Positions 9,500-17,853 of a stretch of 57,884 nucleotides of DNA are shown here, piece by piece. How positions within the stretch are numbered: position 1 is the first letter of the stretch; each line of letters opens with the position of its first letter. The notes beneath the pieces are model-generated. The model ran no database searches and had not been told where the DNA came from. It worked only from the letters and a program-made list of their open reading frames with translations. Made by a program: the position numbers and the translations under genes. Origin of the DNA: an uncultured Sphingomonas sp. (GTDB lineage: Bacteria > Pseudomonadota > Alphaproteobacteria > Sphingomonadales > Sphingomonadaceae); contig NZ_CAKTFO010000019.1 in assembly GCF_934560975.1 (NCBI RefSeq), forward strand, positions 1 through 57,884. Reading direction: 5' to 3'.

Positions 9500-10653
9500 G
9501 CTTTCGCTGTGGCCGCGACAAGCGCGCGACGCAAGGGCACGGGCGGTTTGCCGACCAGCACGCGCGCTTTGTCCAGGGTCGACGAACGCCCCGCATAGAA
9601 GCGGGCGATCAGCCCTTCGTCCAGCCGGTAGAAACGTTCCAGCAGCCGGTGGCGCTCGGGCGGCTCGGCGGCCAGGAACAACATGCGGGTCAACAGGCGG
9701 TAGAAGCCGCGCTGGCGCCAGGCACCCACCGCATCGTCGCGCAACGCCTTGGCCAGGATCGGCGTGGACAGGTCGGGCAGGCCGCACACCAGTTTCGCCG
9801 TGCGCACCGCATCGGGCAGCGAATAGCCGGTCATGGGGTGGAACAGCCCCGCCGCCATGCCGATGCGGGGCACGGGATCGGTCGTGGGCCAGAAGGCGTC
9901 GAACCGCCCGCCCATCGCGATCGGCAGCGCGGCCGCCTCCTCCCGCTCGACCGTTTCCACCACCCAGCCGCGCCGCGCGGCATAGCCGTCGATCCGGGTT
10001 CTGAGATCGTCCACGTCCAGATCGGGCGTAGTGGTGTAATAGGTGTCCTCCACGAACACGCGCCGGTCGTCGAACGGCAGCACATAGACGAATCGATAGC
10101 CATCCGTCTGGTCCACCGCAGCGTCCATGATGACAGGACGGCTGAGGCCATGCGGATCGCGCAGGCGGAGCATCCGCCCGACGAACTTCTGCCAGCCGAG
10201 TCGCAGCGGCGACAGGCTCCCCGCCGCGCCGCGCGCGTCGATCACCGCGCGGGCGCGGATGCGCCGTCCGTTGGCCAGCACCGCGCCCGCGCCATCCAGT
10301 GCGGTTACCGCGGCGCGAATGATCGCCTCGGGCGCGACCAAGGCCCGGACGGCGGCGTCCAGCTGTTCCGACTCGATCGAATTATACCCGCCCGACAAAG
10401 TGCGTGCATGGCCCTGGAAGCGGACATCATTGCCCATCCAGCGACAGCTCACCAGCGGCTCCACCAGCCAGCGCATGTCGGGCGCCACGTCGCTGTCGAA
10501 GAACGACCAGATGTGATTGCCGCCGATGCGCGCGCCGGGCTCGACCAGCACAATCGCCAGGTCCGGCCGGCGCTCCGCCAACGCCAGCGCCAGCAGCCCG
10601 CCCGCCAGACCGCCGCCGCCGATCAGCACATCCACATCGATCTCGTCCGCCAT
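9496..10653 (-). CDS. crtY: Lycopene beta-cyclase CrtY
   Basis: A 385-residue bacterial lycopene cyclase, which closes both ends of lycopene into beta rings to give beta-carotene. The nucleotide-binding start is VDVLIGGGGLAGGLLALAL, followed by EPGARIGGNHIWSFFDSD. The middle has YRFVYVLPFDDRRVFVEDTYY, and the later part has AGLFHPMTGYSLPDAVRTA. I chose the ATG at 10653 because the FAD motif follows directly; another ATG lies seven codons upstream. It is the first gene of the minus-strand crt operon and is divergent from the hydroxylase at 10700. Confidence 0.95.
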   Translation of the reverse strand: MADEIDVDVLIGGGGLAGGLLALALAERRPDLAIVLVEPGARIGGNHIWSFFDSDVAPDMRWLVEPLVSCRWMGNDVRFQGHARTLSGGYNSIESEQLDAAVRALVAPEAIIRAAVTALDGAGAVLANGRRIRARAVIDARGAAGSLSPLRLGWQKFVGRMLRLRDPHGLSRPVIMDAAVDQTDGYRFVYVLPFDDRRVFVEDTYYTTTPDLDVDDLRTRIDGYAARRGWVVETVEREEAAALPIAMGGRFDAFWPTTDPVPRIGMAAGLFHPMTGYSLPDAVRTAKLVCGLPDLSTPILAKALRDDAVGAWRQRGFYRLLTRMLFLAAEPPERHRLLERFYRLDEGLIARFYAGRSSTLDKARVLVGKPPVPLRRALVAATAKA

Positions 10654-10699
10654 CCCGTGCCTTCTACCCAGCAACCCGCCATGCGCCTATAGCGCGCTG

Positions 10700-11434
10700 A
10701 TGGTCCTTTCCGCCCTTCTGGCCGCGCTGACGATGACGGCCATCGTCGCCGTCCGCTACCTGGTCGCCAGCGCCGGCTTCGCCTGGGCGACGCGGGTGAA
10801 GCAGCCCGGCCTGTATGCCGGCCAGTCGCGCCAGATCGCGCGCGAGATCGGCTGGAGCCTCGCCTCCGCCGCCATTTACGGCCTGCCCGCCGGGGTGGTG
10901 GCATGGGGCTGGCACGATCATGGCTGGACGCGCATCTATGGCGATGCCGATGCTTATCCGCTGTGGTGGATGCCGCTGTCGGTGCTTGCTTATCTGTTGA
11001 TCCACGACGCCTGGTTCTACTGGACCCATCGCGCGATGCACGATCCACGGCTGTTCAAGCGGATGCACGCCGTCCACCATGCCAGCCGCCCGCCCACCGC
11101 TTGGGCGGCGATGAGCTTCCACCCGTGGGAGGCGCTGACCGGCGCGATTGTGGTTCCCGCTTTGGTCTTCGTGGTGCCGATCCACATCGCCATGCTGGGC
11201 GTGGTGCTGACGGTCATGACGGTGATGGGCGTCACGAATCACATGGGGTGGGAGCTGTTTCCGCGCTGGATGGTGCACGGCCCGGCCGGGCGGTGGCTGA
11301 TCACCGCCAGCCACCATCAGCGGCACCACACCCATTATCGCTGCAATTACGGCCTCTACTTCCGCCTGTGGGACCGGCTGTGCGGCACGGACCAGGGCCT
11401 GGGTCAGTTTCGCGGGGTCAAAGCGAATAAATAA
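10700..11434 (+). CDS. Sterol desaturase / fatty acid hydroxylase family protein
   Basis: A 244-residue integral membrane di-iron oxygenase. It carries the three histidine clusters of the superfamily: HDAWFYWTHRAMH, then HAVHH near residue 124, and HHQRHH near residue 208. Several hydrophobic segments lie between them. It sits 46 bases from crtY on the opposite strand, within the carotenoid region, and is clearly different from CrtZ. A second ring hydroxylation, as in caloxanthin or nostoxanthin synthesis, is a natural guess, but a lipid or hopanoid substrate is equally possible from sequence alone. Confidence 0.85.
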   Translation: MVLSALLAALTMTAIVAVRYLVASAGFAWATRVKQPGLYAGQSRQIAREIGWSLASAAIYGLPAGVVAWGWHDHGWTRIYGDADAYPLWWMPLSVLAYLLIHDAWFYWTHRAMHDPRLFKRMHAVHHASRPPTAWAAMSFHPWEALTGAIVVPALVFVVPIHIAMLGVVLTVMTVMGVTNHMGWELFPRWMVHGPAGRWLITASHHQRHHTHYRCNYGLYFRLWDRLCGTDQGLGQFRGVKANK

Positions 11435-11474
11435 GTTTATTTTTGACGCACTGCACAAAAGGCTTGCGGCGGCG

Positions 11475-11554
11475 CATCAAAGGAGCCACAAAGCCCCTGC
11501 CTTTCAGGCATCCTCTCCTAAACTTTCAGGGCCGGTTCGCCGGCCCTTTTTTTT
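11475..11554 (+). ncRNA. Putative small RNA with anti-Shine-Dalgarno-like loop
   Basis: This stretch after the hydroxylase gene has the architecture of an intergenic trans-acting RNA. AGGAG at 11481-11485 can pair with CTCCT at 11515-11519. Inside that, TGCC/GGCA makes a small hairpin (11498-11510). The pyrimidine stretch TCCTCTCCT (11511-11519) could base-pair with ribosome binding sites. A perfect terminator follows. From memory it resembles the alphaproteobacterial suhB/MmgR class in Rfam; this was not searched. No clear promoter was identified. The alternative is simply a 3' UTR and terminator of the upstream gene. Confidence 0.5.
11529..11554 (+). terminator. Strong rho-independent terminator
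   Basis: A 7-bp stem GGGCCGG/CCGGCCC closed by a TTCG tetraloop is followed by eight T residues. It would end a short RNA starting in the intergenic region, or readthrough from the hydroxylase gene 95 bases upstream. Confidence 0.95.
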
Positions 11555-11627
11555 GCCCGCGGGATTGCCCGCCGATGGCGTCGGCCTGAACAGGCGCGCG
11601 CAGGGCAGCGGCACGGGAGGGGCAAGG

Positions 11628-12548
11628 ATGGACACGACACGCAGCGGCGATCGACCCGGCCTTGTCCTCGGCGCTTTGTTCCTCGCCAACGTGGCCCTTG
11701 CCTGCGGACCCTGGCTGGTTCGCCTGGCGCAGGCGGACGGCGGCGTGGGGCCGGTCAGCTCGGGTTTCTGGCGGCTGACATTGGCCCTGCCGATCCTGCT
11801 GCTCGCCACCCGTACCGAACGGCGAAACAGCGCCGTCCCGCCATGGGGAATGCTGGGTACGGCGTTGTTGTCGGGGCTGTTCTTCGCCGCCGACCTGGGC
11901 ATGTGGCATGCCGGCATCCTCCACACCCGTCTCGCCAACGCGACCCTGCTCGGCAACATCACGGCGATCCTGTTTCCGCTCTACGGCTTCATTGCGGCGC
12001 GAATGCTGCCCACACGCCGGCAGGGACTGGCCTTGTCGCTGGCGGCGCTGGGCGCGATGCTGCTGCTCGGCCGTTCCTATGAGCTGTCGGCACGCAACCT
12101 CGTGGGCGACCTGCTCTGTGTTGCGGCGGGGATATGCTACACGGCCTATCTGATCGCGGCCGACCGGGCGCGCGCCGGCCTTGGTCCGGTCTCGACCCTG
12201 GCCTGCGCCGCGGCGGCAGGCAGCCCGGCTTTGCTGGTCACGGCGCTGGCGATGGGCGAGTCGGTCTGGCCGCGCGACTGGACCGCGCTGATCCTGATGA
12301 CGCTGGGCAGCCAGATCGTGGGCCAGGGCCTGATCATGTATGCGGTCAGCCGGGCGGCGCCGGTGATGGTGGGCCTGATGCTGCTGCTCCAACCGATCGT
12401 CGCCGCGACCATCGGCTGGGTCGTTTATGGCGAGGCGCTGACGCCGTTCGACATGGTCGGCGCCGTGGCGGTGGCGGCCGCCGTGCTGCTGGTGCGCGGC
12501 GCACGCCGCTTGCCGCCGAAGGAGAAGCCACTATCCTTGGAGCCATGA
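11628..12548 (+). CDS. DMT superfamily (EamA) transporter
   Basis: A 306-residue membrane protein with about ten hydrophobic segments in two EamA repeats. Repeat one runs from LVLGALFLANVALACGPW to about residue 145. Repeat two starts at LVGDLLCVAAGICYTAYLIA and ends VVYGEALTPFDMVGAVAVAA, the usual EamA ending. Family members export metabolites or drugs; the substrate is not evident. The ATG at 11628 has a GGGAGGGGCAAGG ribosome site. It overlaps the following COQ9 gene in an ATGA junction. Confidence 0.9.
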   Translation: MDTTRSGDRPGLVLGALFLANVALACGPWLVRLAQADGGVGPVSSGFWRLTLALPILLLATRTERRNSAVPPWGMLGTALLSGLFFAADLGMWHAGILHTRLANATLLGNITAILFPLYGFIAARMLPTRRQGLALSLAALGAMLLLGRSYELSARNLVGDLLCVAAGICYTAYLIAADRARAGLGPVSTLACAAAAGSPALLVTALAMGESVWPRDWTALILMTLGSQIVGQGLIMYAVSRAAPVMVGLMLLLQPIVAATIGWVVYGEALTPFDMVGAVAVAAAVLLVRGARRLPPKEKPLSLEP

Positions 12549-13204
12549 CCTTGCCGCTCGACATGACGCTGGACGAACTGCGCGACGCTTTGGCCGAGCG
12601 CCTGCCCGCCGAGGCGGCGTTTGACGGCTGGAGCGATGCCGCGCTCGCCGCCGCCGCGCGGTCGCTGGGCGTGCCGGCCGAGCGGGCGGCCTTGTGTTTT
12701 CCCGATGGGGCGGTTCAGATGATCGATGCCTGGTTCGCGGCGGTGGACCGGCAGATGGAGGCGGCCCTGCCGCAGCCGTCTCTGGCGGCGATGCGGATCC
12801 GCGCCCGGATCACGGCCTTGGTGTGGGCCCGCATCACGGCGGTCGCCCCCTATCGCGAGGCATTGCGCCGCGCGCTGGCGATCCTGGCGCAGCCGCAGAA
12901 TATTGCGGCCGGCACGCGGCTGGCATGGCGTGCGGCCGACGCCATGTGGCGACTGGCGGGCGACCGCGCGACCGGTTTTACCCATTACAGCAAGCGGCTG
13001 ACCCTGGCGGGGGTGTATGGCAGCACCCTGCTCGCCTTTCTGGACGATGAGAGCGAGGACCATGCCGATACCCGCGCTTTCCTGGATCGCCGGATCGGCG
13101 ACGTGATGACGTTCGAGAAGGTGAAGGCCCAGCTTCGCCCCGATCCGGAGCGGCATTTCAACGTGATGCGCTTCCTCGGTCGCCTGCGCTACCCGGCGCG
13201 GTAG
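12545..13204 (+). CDS. COQ9 family protein
   Basis: A 219-residue protein of the COQ9 family, the alphaproteobacterial relatives of the mitochondrial ubiquinone-biosynthesis lipid-binding protein. Features are LDELRDALAERLPAEAAFDGWSD-type N-terminal helices, a TetR-like helical region (AAARSLGVPAERAALCFPDG), and the conserved C-terminal WRAADAMWRLAGDRATGFTH then YSKRLTLAGVYGSTLLAFLDD. The start at 12545 overlaps the transporter stop codon. The 3' end overlaps the convergent oxidoreductase by 16 bases. Confidence 0.92.
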   Translation: MTLPLDMTLDELRDALAERLPAEAAFDGWSDAALAAAARSLGVPAERAALCFPDGAVQMIDAWFAAVDRQMEAALPQPSLAAMRIRARITALVWARITAVAPYREALRRALAILAQPQNIAAGTRLAWRAADAMWRLAGDRATGFTHYSKRLTLAGVYGSTLLAFLDDESEDHADTRAFLDRRIGDVMTFEKVKAQLRPDPERHFNVMRFLGRLRYPAR

Positions 13205-14298
13205 ACGCGATCGGGCGCGTAACGCGCCGCGTCGATGGCGGAGACCGGCTCCGGCGGCGGCTGGCGCAGCAGCAGCGCGGCTGCCAGCATCGCACCTGCG
13301 GGCGCGGTTTGGATGCCGAACCCGCCCTGCCCCGCGCACCAGAAGAAACCGGGCGCGTGGGGATCGAAGCCGTAAATCGGCGCACGGTCAGGCGCGAAGC
13401 TGCGCAAGCCGGCCCAGGCCCGCTCCCGCTTCACCACCCGCCACTCCACCGCCTGCTCCAGCCGGTCGATCGCGACCGCGACATCCAGCTCCTCCGGCGC
13501 GACGTCATGCGGATCGACCGGAGTTTCGTCGTGCGGGGATAGCCACAGCCGCCCGCCCGCCTCCGGCTTGAAGTAGAAGCGACCGCGCGCATCCATGACC
13601 AGCGGCAGATCGGGCACGGTCGGCGGATCCACGGCAAGCTGGACGATGGTGCGACGAAACGGCTGCACGAGCGTCGGCATGGCGCCCGCCATCGCCGCCA
13701 CGGCGGACGCCCAGGCACCGGCCGCATTCACCACCACGTCAGCGCGCACCTCGCCCGCGCGAGTCGCCAGGCGCCAGCCGCCGCCGACCCGCTCCACCCC
13801 ATCCAGCGGCGCATCCACCAGCAGGGTGGTGCCGGCCGCGCGGGCTCGCGCCAGAAAGCGCGCGTGCAGCATGGCGACGTCGATGTCGCGGCAGCTTGGC
13901 TCGCCGATGCCCCGGCGAAATGCCGGGCGGATGCCGGGCACCGCCGCCTCCAGCGCGGCCCGATCGAGGACGGTGAAGTCGATCCCACCGCCGGCGAGTT
14001 CCGCCGCCAGCGACTCCAGCGCGCGCTCGCCATCCGCGTCGGCGACATGGATCGTGCCGCGCGGATGCAGCACGCCTTCGGCCTTCAGCAGCGGGCCGGA
14101 AGCGGTGGTCAGCGGCTGAACCTGTGGCCCGCCATAGCTTTCCTGCCAGAAGGCGGCGGAGCGGCCGGTGGAATGATAGCCGGGCTGCGCCTCCCGCTCG
14201 ATCAGGACGATTCGCGCGCGGTCGCCGATCATGGCGGCAAGGCTCGCCCCCGCCATGCCCGCGCCGATGATGGCAATGTCCGTTCGGATGACGCTCAC
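13189..14298 (-). CDS. FAD-dependent oxidoreductase (DAO family)
   Basis: A 369-residue flavoprotein of the D-amino acid oxidase/DadA fold. It has an N-terminal FAD-binding motif (DIAIIGAGMAGASLAAMI), STGRSAAFWQESYG where the flavin is gripped, and a C-terminal PIYGFDPHAPGFFWCAGQGG followed by GFGIQTAPAGAMLAAALLL. Related enzymes oxidise amino acids, glycine or hydroxy acids; the substrate is not clear. The start is the GTG at 14298, since family sequence begins there. It is divergent from cpaA and overlaps the 3' end of the COQ9 gene. Confidence 0.9.
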   Translation of the reverse strand: MSVIRTDIAIIGAGMAGASLAAMIGDRARIVLIEREAQPGYHSTGRSAAFWQESYGGPQVQPLTTASGPLLKAEGVLHPRGTIHVADADGERALESLAAELAGGGIDFTVLDRAALEAAVPGIRPAFRRGIGEPSCRDIDVAMLHARFLARARAAGTTLLVDAPLDGVERVGGGWRLATRAGEVRADVVVNAAGAWASAVAAMAGAMPTLVQPFRRTIVQLAVDPPTVPDLPLVMDARGRFYFKPEAGGRLWLSPHDETPVDPHDVAPEELDVAVAIDRLEQAVEWRVVKRERAWAGLRSFAPDRAPIYGFDPHAPGFFWCAGQGGFGIQTAPAGAMLAAALLLRQPPPEPVSAIDAARYAPDRVYRAG

Positions 14299-14346
14299 GC
14301 CGGCCCGGTTACGGTTTAGCAAGCGGTAACGTCTAGTGGCCGACGC

Positions 14347-14814
14347 ATGCATATTGCGACCATCGGATTGTTGTGCGTGCTGGCCGTGCTGCTGCTGACG
14401 GCGGCGGTGACCGACATTCGCAGCCGAATCATCTCCAACCGCCTCAACCTCGTGATCGCGGGACTGGCCGTGCCGTGGTGGCTGTTGATGGGGCTGGGCG
14501 GTCCCGACATGCTCCTCCAGATCGGAGCGGCCTGCGTCGTGCTGCTCGTGTTCGGCGGCTGCTTTGCGTTGGGCATGATGGGCGGCGGCGACGTGAAGTT
14601 GCTGGTCGCGCTCGCCTTGTGGCTGCCGCTGGGCGCGCTCCTGTCCATGCTGGTGTGGATGGCGATGGCGGGCGGCGTGCTGACGATCGGCATGGTCGTC
14701 GCCTACAAGGTTCGGAACGCTCCGAATCGGCCTGAAATCCCCTACGGCGTGGCCATCGTCGTGGCCGCCTTGCCGATCATAACCAACCATATCTTAACTA
14801 TCCCAGCGGCATAG
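14347..14814 (+). CDS. cpaA: Prepilin peptidase CpaA (TadV)
   Basis: A 155-residue membrane aspartic protease that processes Flp prepilin and TadE/TadF pseudopilins. The two catalytic aspartates are D23 in TDIRSRIISNRLN and D82 in GGGDVKLL. Five or six hydrophobic segments fill the rest, and the N-methyltransferase domain of PilD is absent, as is normal for this group. It is the first gene of the tad operon; no pilin gene precedes it, only 48 bases separating it from the divergent oxidoreductase. Confidence 0.93.
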   Translation: MHIATIGLLCVLAVLLLTAAVTDIRSRIISNRLNLVIAGLAVPWWLLMGLGGPDMLLQIGAACVVLLVFGGCFALGMMGGGDVKLLVALALWLPLGALLSMLVWMAMAGGVLTIGMVVAYKVRNAPNRPEIPYGVAIVVAALPIITNHILTIPAA

Positions 14815-14856
14815 CCTGACCGACCCGAAAAGGTCTGGGTGGGAAGGCTTGCATTG

Positions 14857-15885
14857 ATGGATGTCCGGAAGTTGATGTTGATGATGGGGGCCCTGTTGCT
14901 CGCCGTCGTTTGCGCGCTCGCCGCGCGCAGCATGTTCGGAGGCTCGGGCCAGCCCGCCGCCGCCGCGATCATGCCGGCCGAACCCGCCGGACCCGACGTG
15001 CTGGTCGCCACCCACACGCTGCCGGTCGGCACCATCATCGGACCGGATGCCTTTCGCTACCAGCCCTGGCCCAAGGACCTGGTCGACCAAGCCTATTTCA
15101 TCCGCGGCCGGCAGCCGGACCAGCAGCAGCTGATCGGCACGGTGGTCCGTTACGCGATCACGGCGGGGCAGCCGATCACGCAGGGCACGGTGATCAAGCC
15201 GGGCGATCGCGGCTTCCTGGCCGCCGCTTTGGCGCCGGGCATGCGTGCCGTGTCGATCTCCGTAACGGCGCAGGCCGGCGTGGCGGGGTTCGTGTTTCCC
15301 GGCGACCATGTCGACATCATCCTGACGCAGACCGTTGCCGGCGGCGGCGACGGATCGCCGCTGAAGACCAGCGAGACGATCGTGCGCAACATGCGCGTCC
15401 TCGCCACCGACCAGAAGACGGACAAGACCACCGACGCGGACGGCAAGACCGTGGTCACGGCCTTCTCCAACGTCACGCTGGAGGCGACGCCCAAACTGGC
15501 CGAGAAGATCGCGGTCGCCCAGACCATCGGCACCCTCTCCCTCTCGCTGCGCTCGATCGCGGACGACAAGATGGAGCTGGAGCGGCTGATCGCGTCGGGT
15601 GATCTGAACGCCCCCGCCGATGCCCGTAGCGAGAAGCAGATGCTGGTGGAGATCGCCTCGCATCCGCAGGATACCGCCACCACCGCGACCACCGGCGGCG
15701 ACGTGTCGCGCTTTCAGCGGAACAACATCCCCGCCGCGGCGGCCAACCCCGCCGGCATGAGCATGCCGATGGCCCCGGTGCCCTCCACACCGTCGTCTTC
15801 CCTGGTTTCCGCCGCCCCGCGCGGTCCGATCGTCACCATCGCCCGCGGCAACGCGCTCACCGAAGTGCCCGTGGCAAGGAATTGA
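14857..15885 (+). CDS. cpaB: Flp pilus assembly protein CpaB (RcpC)
   Basis: A 342-residue periplasmic pilus protein. An N-terminal signal anchor (RKLMLMMGALLLAVVCALAA) is followed by a SAF domain, VLVATHTLPVGTIIGPDAFR, and then the RcpC region with MRAVSISVTAQAGVAGFVFP and GDHVDIILTQTV. The C terminus is rich in Ala, Pro and Ser. I chose the ATG at 14857 with GGAAGG upstream; a GTG at 14839 would add six residues. It overlaps cpaC by one base. Confidence 0.94.
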   Translation: MDVRKLMLMMGALLLAVVCALAARSMFGGSGQPAAAAIMPAEPAGPDVLVATHTLPVGTIIGPDAFRYQPWPKDLVDQAYFIRGRQPDQQQLIGTVVRYAITAGQPITQGTVIKPGDRGFLAAALAPGMRAVSISVTAQAGVAGFVFPGDHVDIILTQTVAGGGDGSPLKTSETIVRNMRVLATDQKTDKTTDADGKTVVTAFSNVTLEATPKLAEKIAVAQTIGTLSLSLRSIADDKMELERLIASGDLNAPADARSEKQMLVEIASHPQDTATTATTGGDVSRFQRNNIPAAAANPAGMSMPMAPVPSTPSSSLVSAAPRGPIVTIARGNALTEVPVARN

Positions 15886-17456
15886 TGCGTATGCGTATCC
15901 CCTCTCTGGTCCGCCACGGCGGCCTGTCGATCATCATCGCCGCCGTCGCCACCGCGACGCTGGCCATCCCGAACCCGGTGCGCGCCGCCACCGCCGACGC
16001 CAAGCCGGACGCGGTCGAGGCGCCGGCCGGCAACCGCGCGGAGATCCCGGCCCGGATCATCACCATGTCGATGGGCCAGGGCCAGTTGGTCCGCCTGGCG
16101 CGTCCCATGACCAACCTGTTCGTGGCGGACGACAAGATCGCCGACGTGCAGGTGAAGGGATCGACCGCGCTCTATCTGTTCGGCAAGGCGGCCGGCGAAA
16201 CCACCATCTACGCCACCGACCGCACCGGCGCGGTGATCTGGTCCAGCAATGTGCGCGTGGGCAATAACATCACCACGGTCGGCGCCATGCTGAAGGCCGC
16301 CATGCCCGAAGCGGACATCACCGCGATGCCGGTCGGCAACATGGTGCTGCTGACCGGGACGGTGCTGGGGCCCAAGGACATCGACGAGGCGCAGCGCCTG
16401 GTGGAAACCTTCACCGCCGGCGCCCCCGTGATCAACCGCCTGCACGCGGCAACGCCGATGCAGGTCAACCTGCGCGTCAAAATTGCGGAGGTCAGCCGTG
16501 ACCTGGTCAAGGCGGTCGGCGTGAACCTGATGAGCCGCGATCAGAGCGGCGGTTTCCTGTTCGGCGTCGCGCAGGGCCGTTCCTTCGGATCGATCGGCGA
16601 CCTCGACATCTCGAAACTGCCGACCGCCCAGATCCCCGGTCCGAACGGCGGGACGGTCAGCGTCCCCTACAATCCCTTCACGGGCCAGTTTGTGAATCCG
16701 CTACGCCCCGGAACCAGCTACAATCTCGACAAGCTCGGGCAGGGCGCGGGCAGGACGTCACTGGGCCTTGCGGGCAAGTTCCTGGGCATGGACCTCGCCT
16801 CCGCCATCGACCTGGCGGAGACGGACGGTTTGGTCACGACGCTGGCCGAACCGAACCTGACCGCTTTGTCGGGCGAGACCGCCAGCTTCCTGGCGGGCGG
16901 CGAAATCCCGATCCCGATCGCGCAAGGGCTGGGTCAAGTGTCGGTCGAGTTCAAGCAATATGGCGTCAGCCTGTCCTTCACGCCCACCGTGATGCGCGAC
17001 GGCCGCATCTCGTTGCGAGTCCGTCCCGAAGTGTCGCAGCTGACCACGGCCGGTACGGTGACGCTGAACGGTTTCAGCATCCCCGGCCTTACCACCCGCC
17101 GGGCAGAGACGACGGTGGAATTGGGTTCCGGCCAGGCCTTCATGATCGGCGGCCTGCTCAACAACAACATCAACAATTCCACCGACAAGGTGCCCGGCAT
17201 CGGCAGCCTGCCCATCATCGGCGCGCTGTTCCGGTCCAACAGCTTCCGCCGCCAGCAGACCGAGTTGGTGATCGTGGTGACCCCGTATTTGGTGAAGCCG
17301 GTCGACGCATCGGAGATCAAGCTACCGACCGACGGCTTCAAGGCGCCGACCGATGCCGAACGGTGGCTGCTCGGCAAGAGCTTCAACGGCACGAGCGGCG
17401 CACAATCGCCCAAACCCGTCGCGGCAGGCGCCACCGCAGCAGCGGAAGGGAAGTAA
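15885..17456 (+). CDS. cpaC: Flp pilus secretin CpaC (RcpA)
   Basis: A 523-residue outer membrane secretin that forms the exit pore of the Tad pilus. A signal peptide is followed by the pilus N domain (LVRLARPMTNLFVADDKIAD), then a BON-like stretch around VLLTGTVLGPKDIDEAQRLV. The secretin core shows LAEPNLTALSGETASFLAGG and EIPIPIAQ, then VSLSFTPTVM, and ends GSLPIIGALFRSNSFRRQQT followed by ELVIVVTPYLVKP. It starts in a TGATG overlap with cpaB. Confidence 0.95.
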   Translation: MRMRIPSLVRHGGLSIIIAAVATATLAIPNPVRAATADAKPDAVEAPAGNRAEIPARIITMSMGQGQLVRLARPMTNLFVADDKIADVQVKGSTALYLFGKAAGETTIYATDRTGAVIWSSNVRVGNNITTVGAMLKAAMPEADITAMPVGNMVLLTGTVLGPKDIDEAQRLVETFTAGAPVINRLHAATPMQVNLRVKIAEVSRDLVKAVGVNLMSRDQSGGFLFGVAQGRSFGSIGDLDISKLPTAQIPGPNGGTVSVPYNPFTGQFVNPLRPGTSYNLDKLGQGAGRTSLGLAGKFLGMDLASAIDLAETDGLVTTLAEPNLTALSGETASFLAGGEIPIPIAQGLGQVSVEFKQYGVSLSFTPTVMRDGRISLRVRPEVSQLTTAGTVTLNGFSIPGLTTRRAETTVELGSGQAFMIGGLLNNNINNSTDKVPGIGSLPIIGALFRSNSFRRQQTELVIVVTPYLVKPVDASEIKLPTDGFKAPTDAERWLLGKSFNGTSGAQSPKPVAAGATAAAEGK

Positions 17457-17457
17457 G

Positions 17458-17853
17458 ATGAGGACGTTGGCCATGCTGTACCCACGCTTTGCCCTGCTCG
17501 CTCTGGTCGTGCCGCTGGGCGGCGTGATGGCCGCACCCGCCGATCGGGGCGTGAACAATGTCCATCAGCCGGTGGTCGAGGGTGATCGGGCCTATGTTCC
17601 CGGCTGTCCCGACTGGCATGCCGCCGGGCGCGACTCCGCTGCCATGACCGACTCCAATTATGGCTGCGCCACCAGCAGCAACCTGGCGGCGATGATCGCC
17701 AACCCCGCCGACCTGCTCCACGGCCGCGCTTATGCCGGCACGGATGCGGAGACGGCCACCCGCGCGATCAAGGCCTGGCGCGACGTCGCCCCCACCGGCA
17801 GCAAGGGCGTGGAAAGGGTATCCACCAAGGAAGCAAGCGGAGGCGGCCAGTGA
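17458..17853 (+). CDS. cpaD: CpaD-like pilus protein (short form)
   Basis: A 131-residue exported protein with the CpaD hallmark VPGCPDW (near residue 52) followed by NYGCATSSNLAAMIANPADL. CpaD of Caulobacter helps localise the secretin and is a lipoprotein. Here the signal peptide (LLALVVPLGGVMAAPADR) has no lipobox cysteine, and the protein is clearly shorter than the classical one, lacking its N-terminal region. It starts one base after the cpaC stop, and its stop overlaps the cpaE GTG (GTGA). Confidence 0.85.
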   Translation: MRTLAMLYPRFALLALVVPLGGVMAAPADRGVNNVHQPVVEGDRAYVPGCPDWHAAGRDSAAMTDSNYGCATSSNLAAMIANPADLLHGRAYAGTDAETATRAIKAWRDVAPTGSKGVERVSTKEASGGGQ

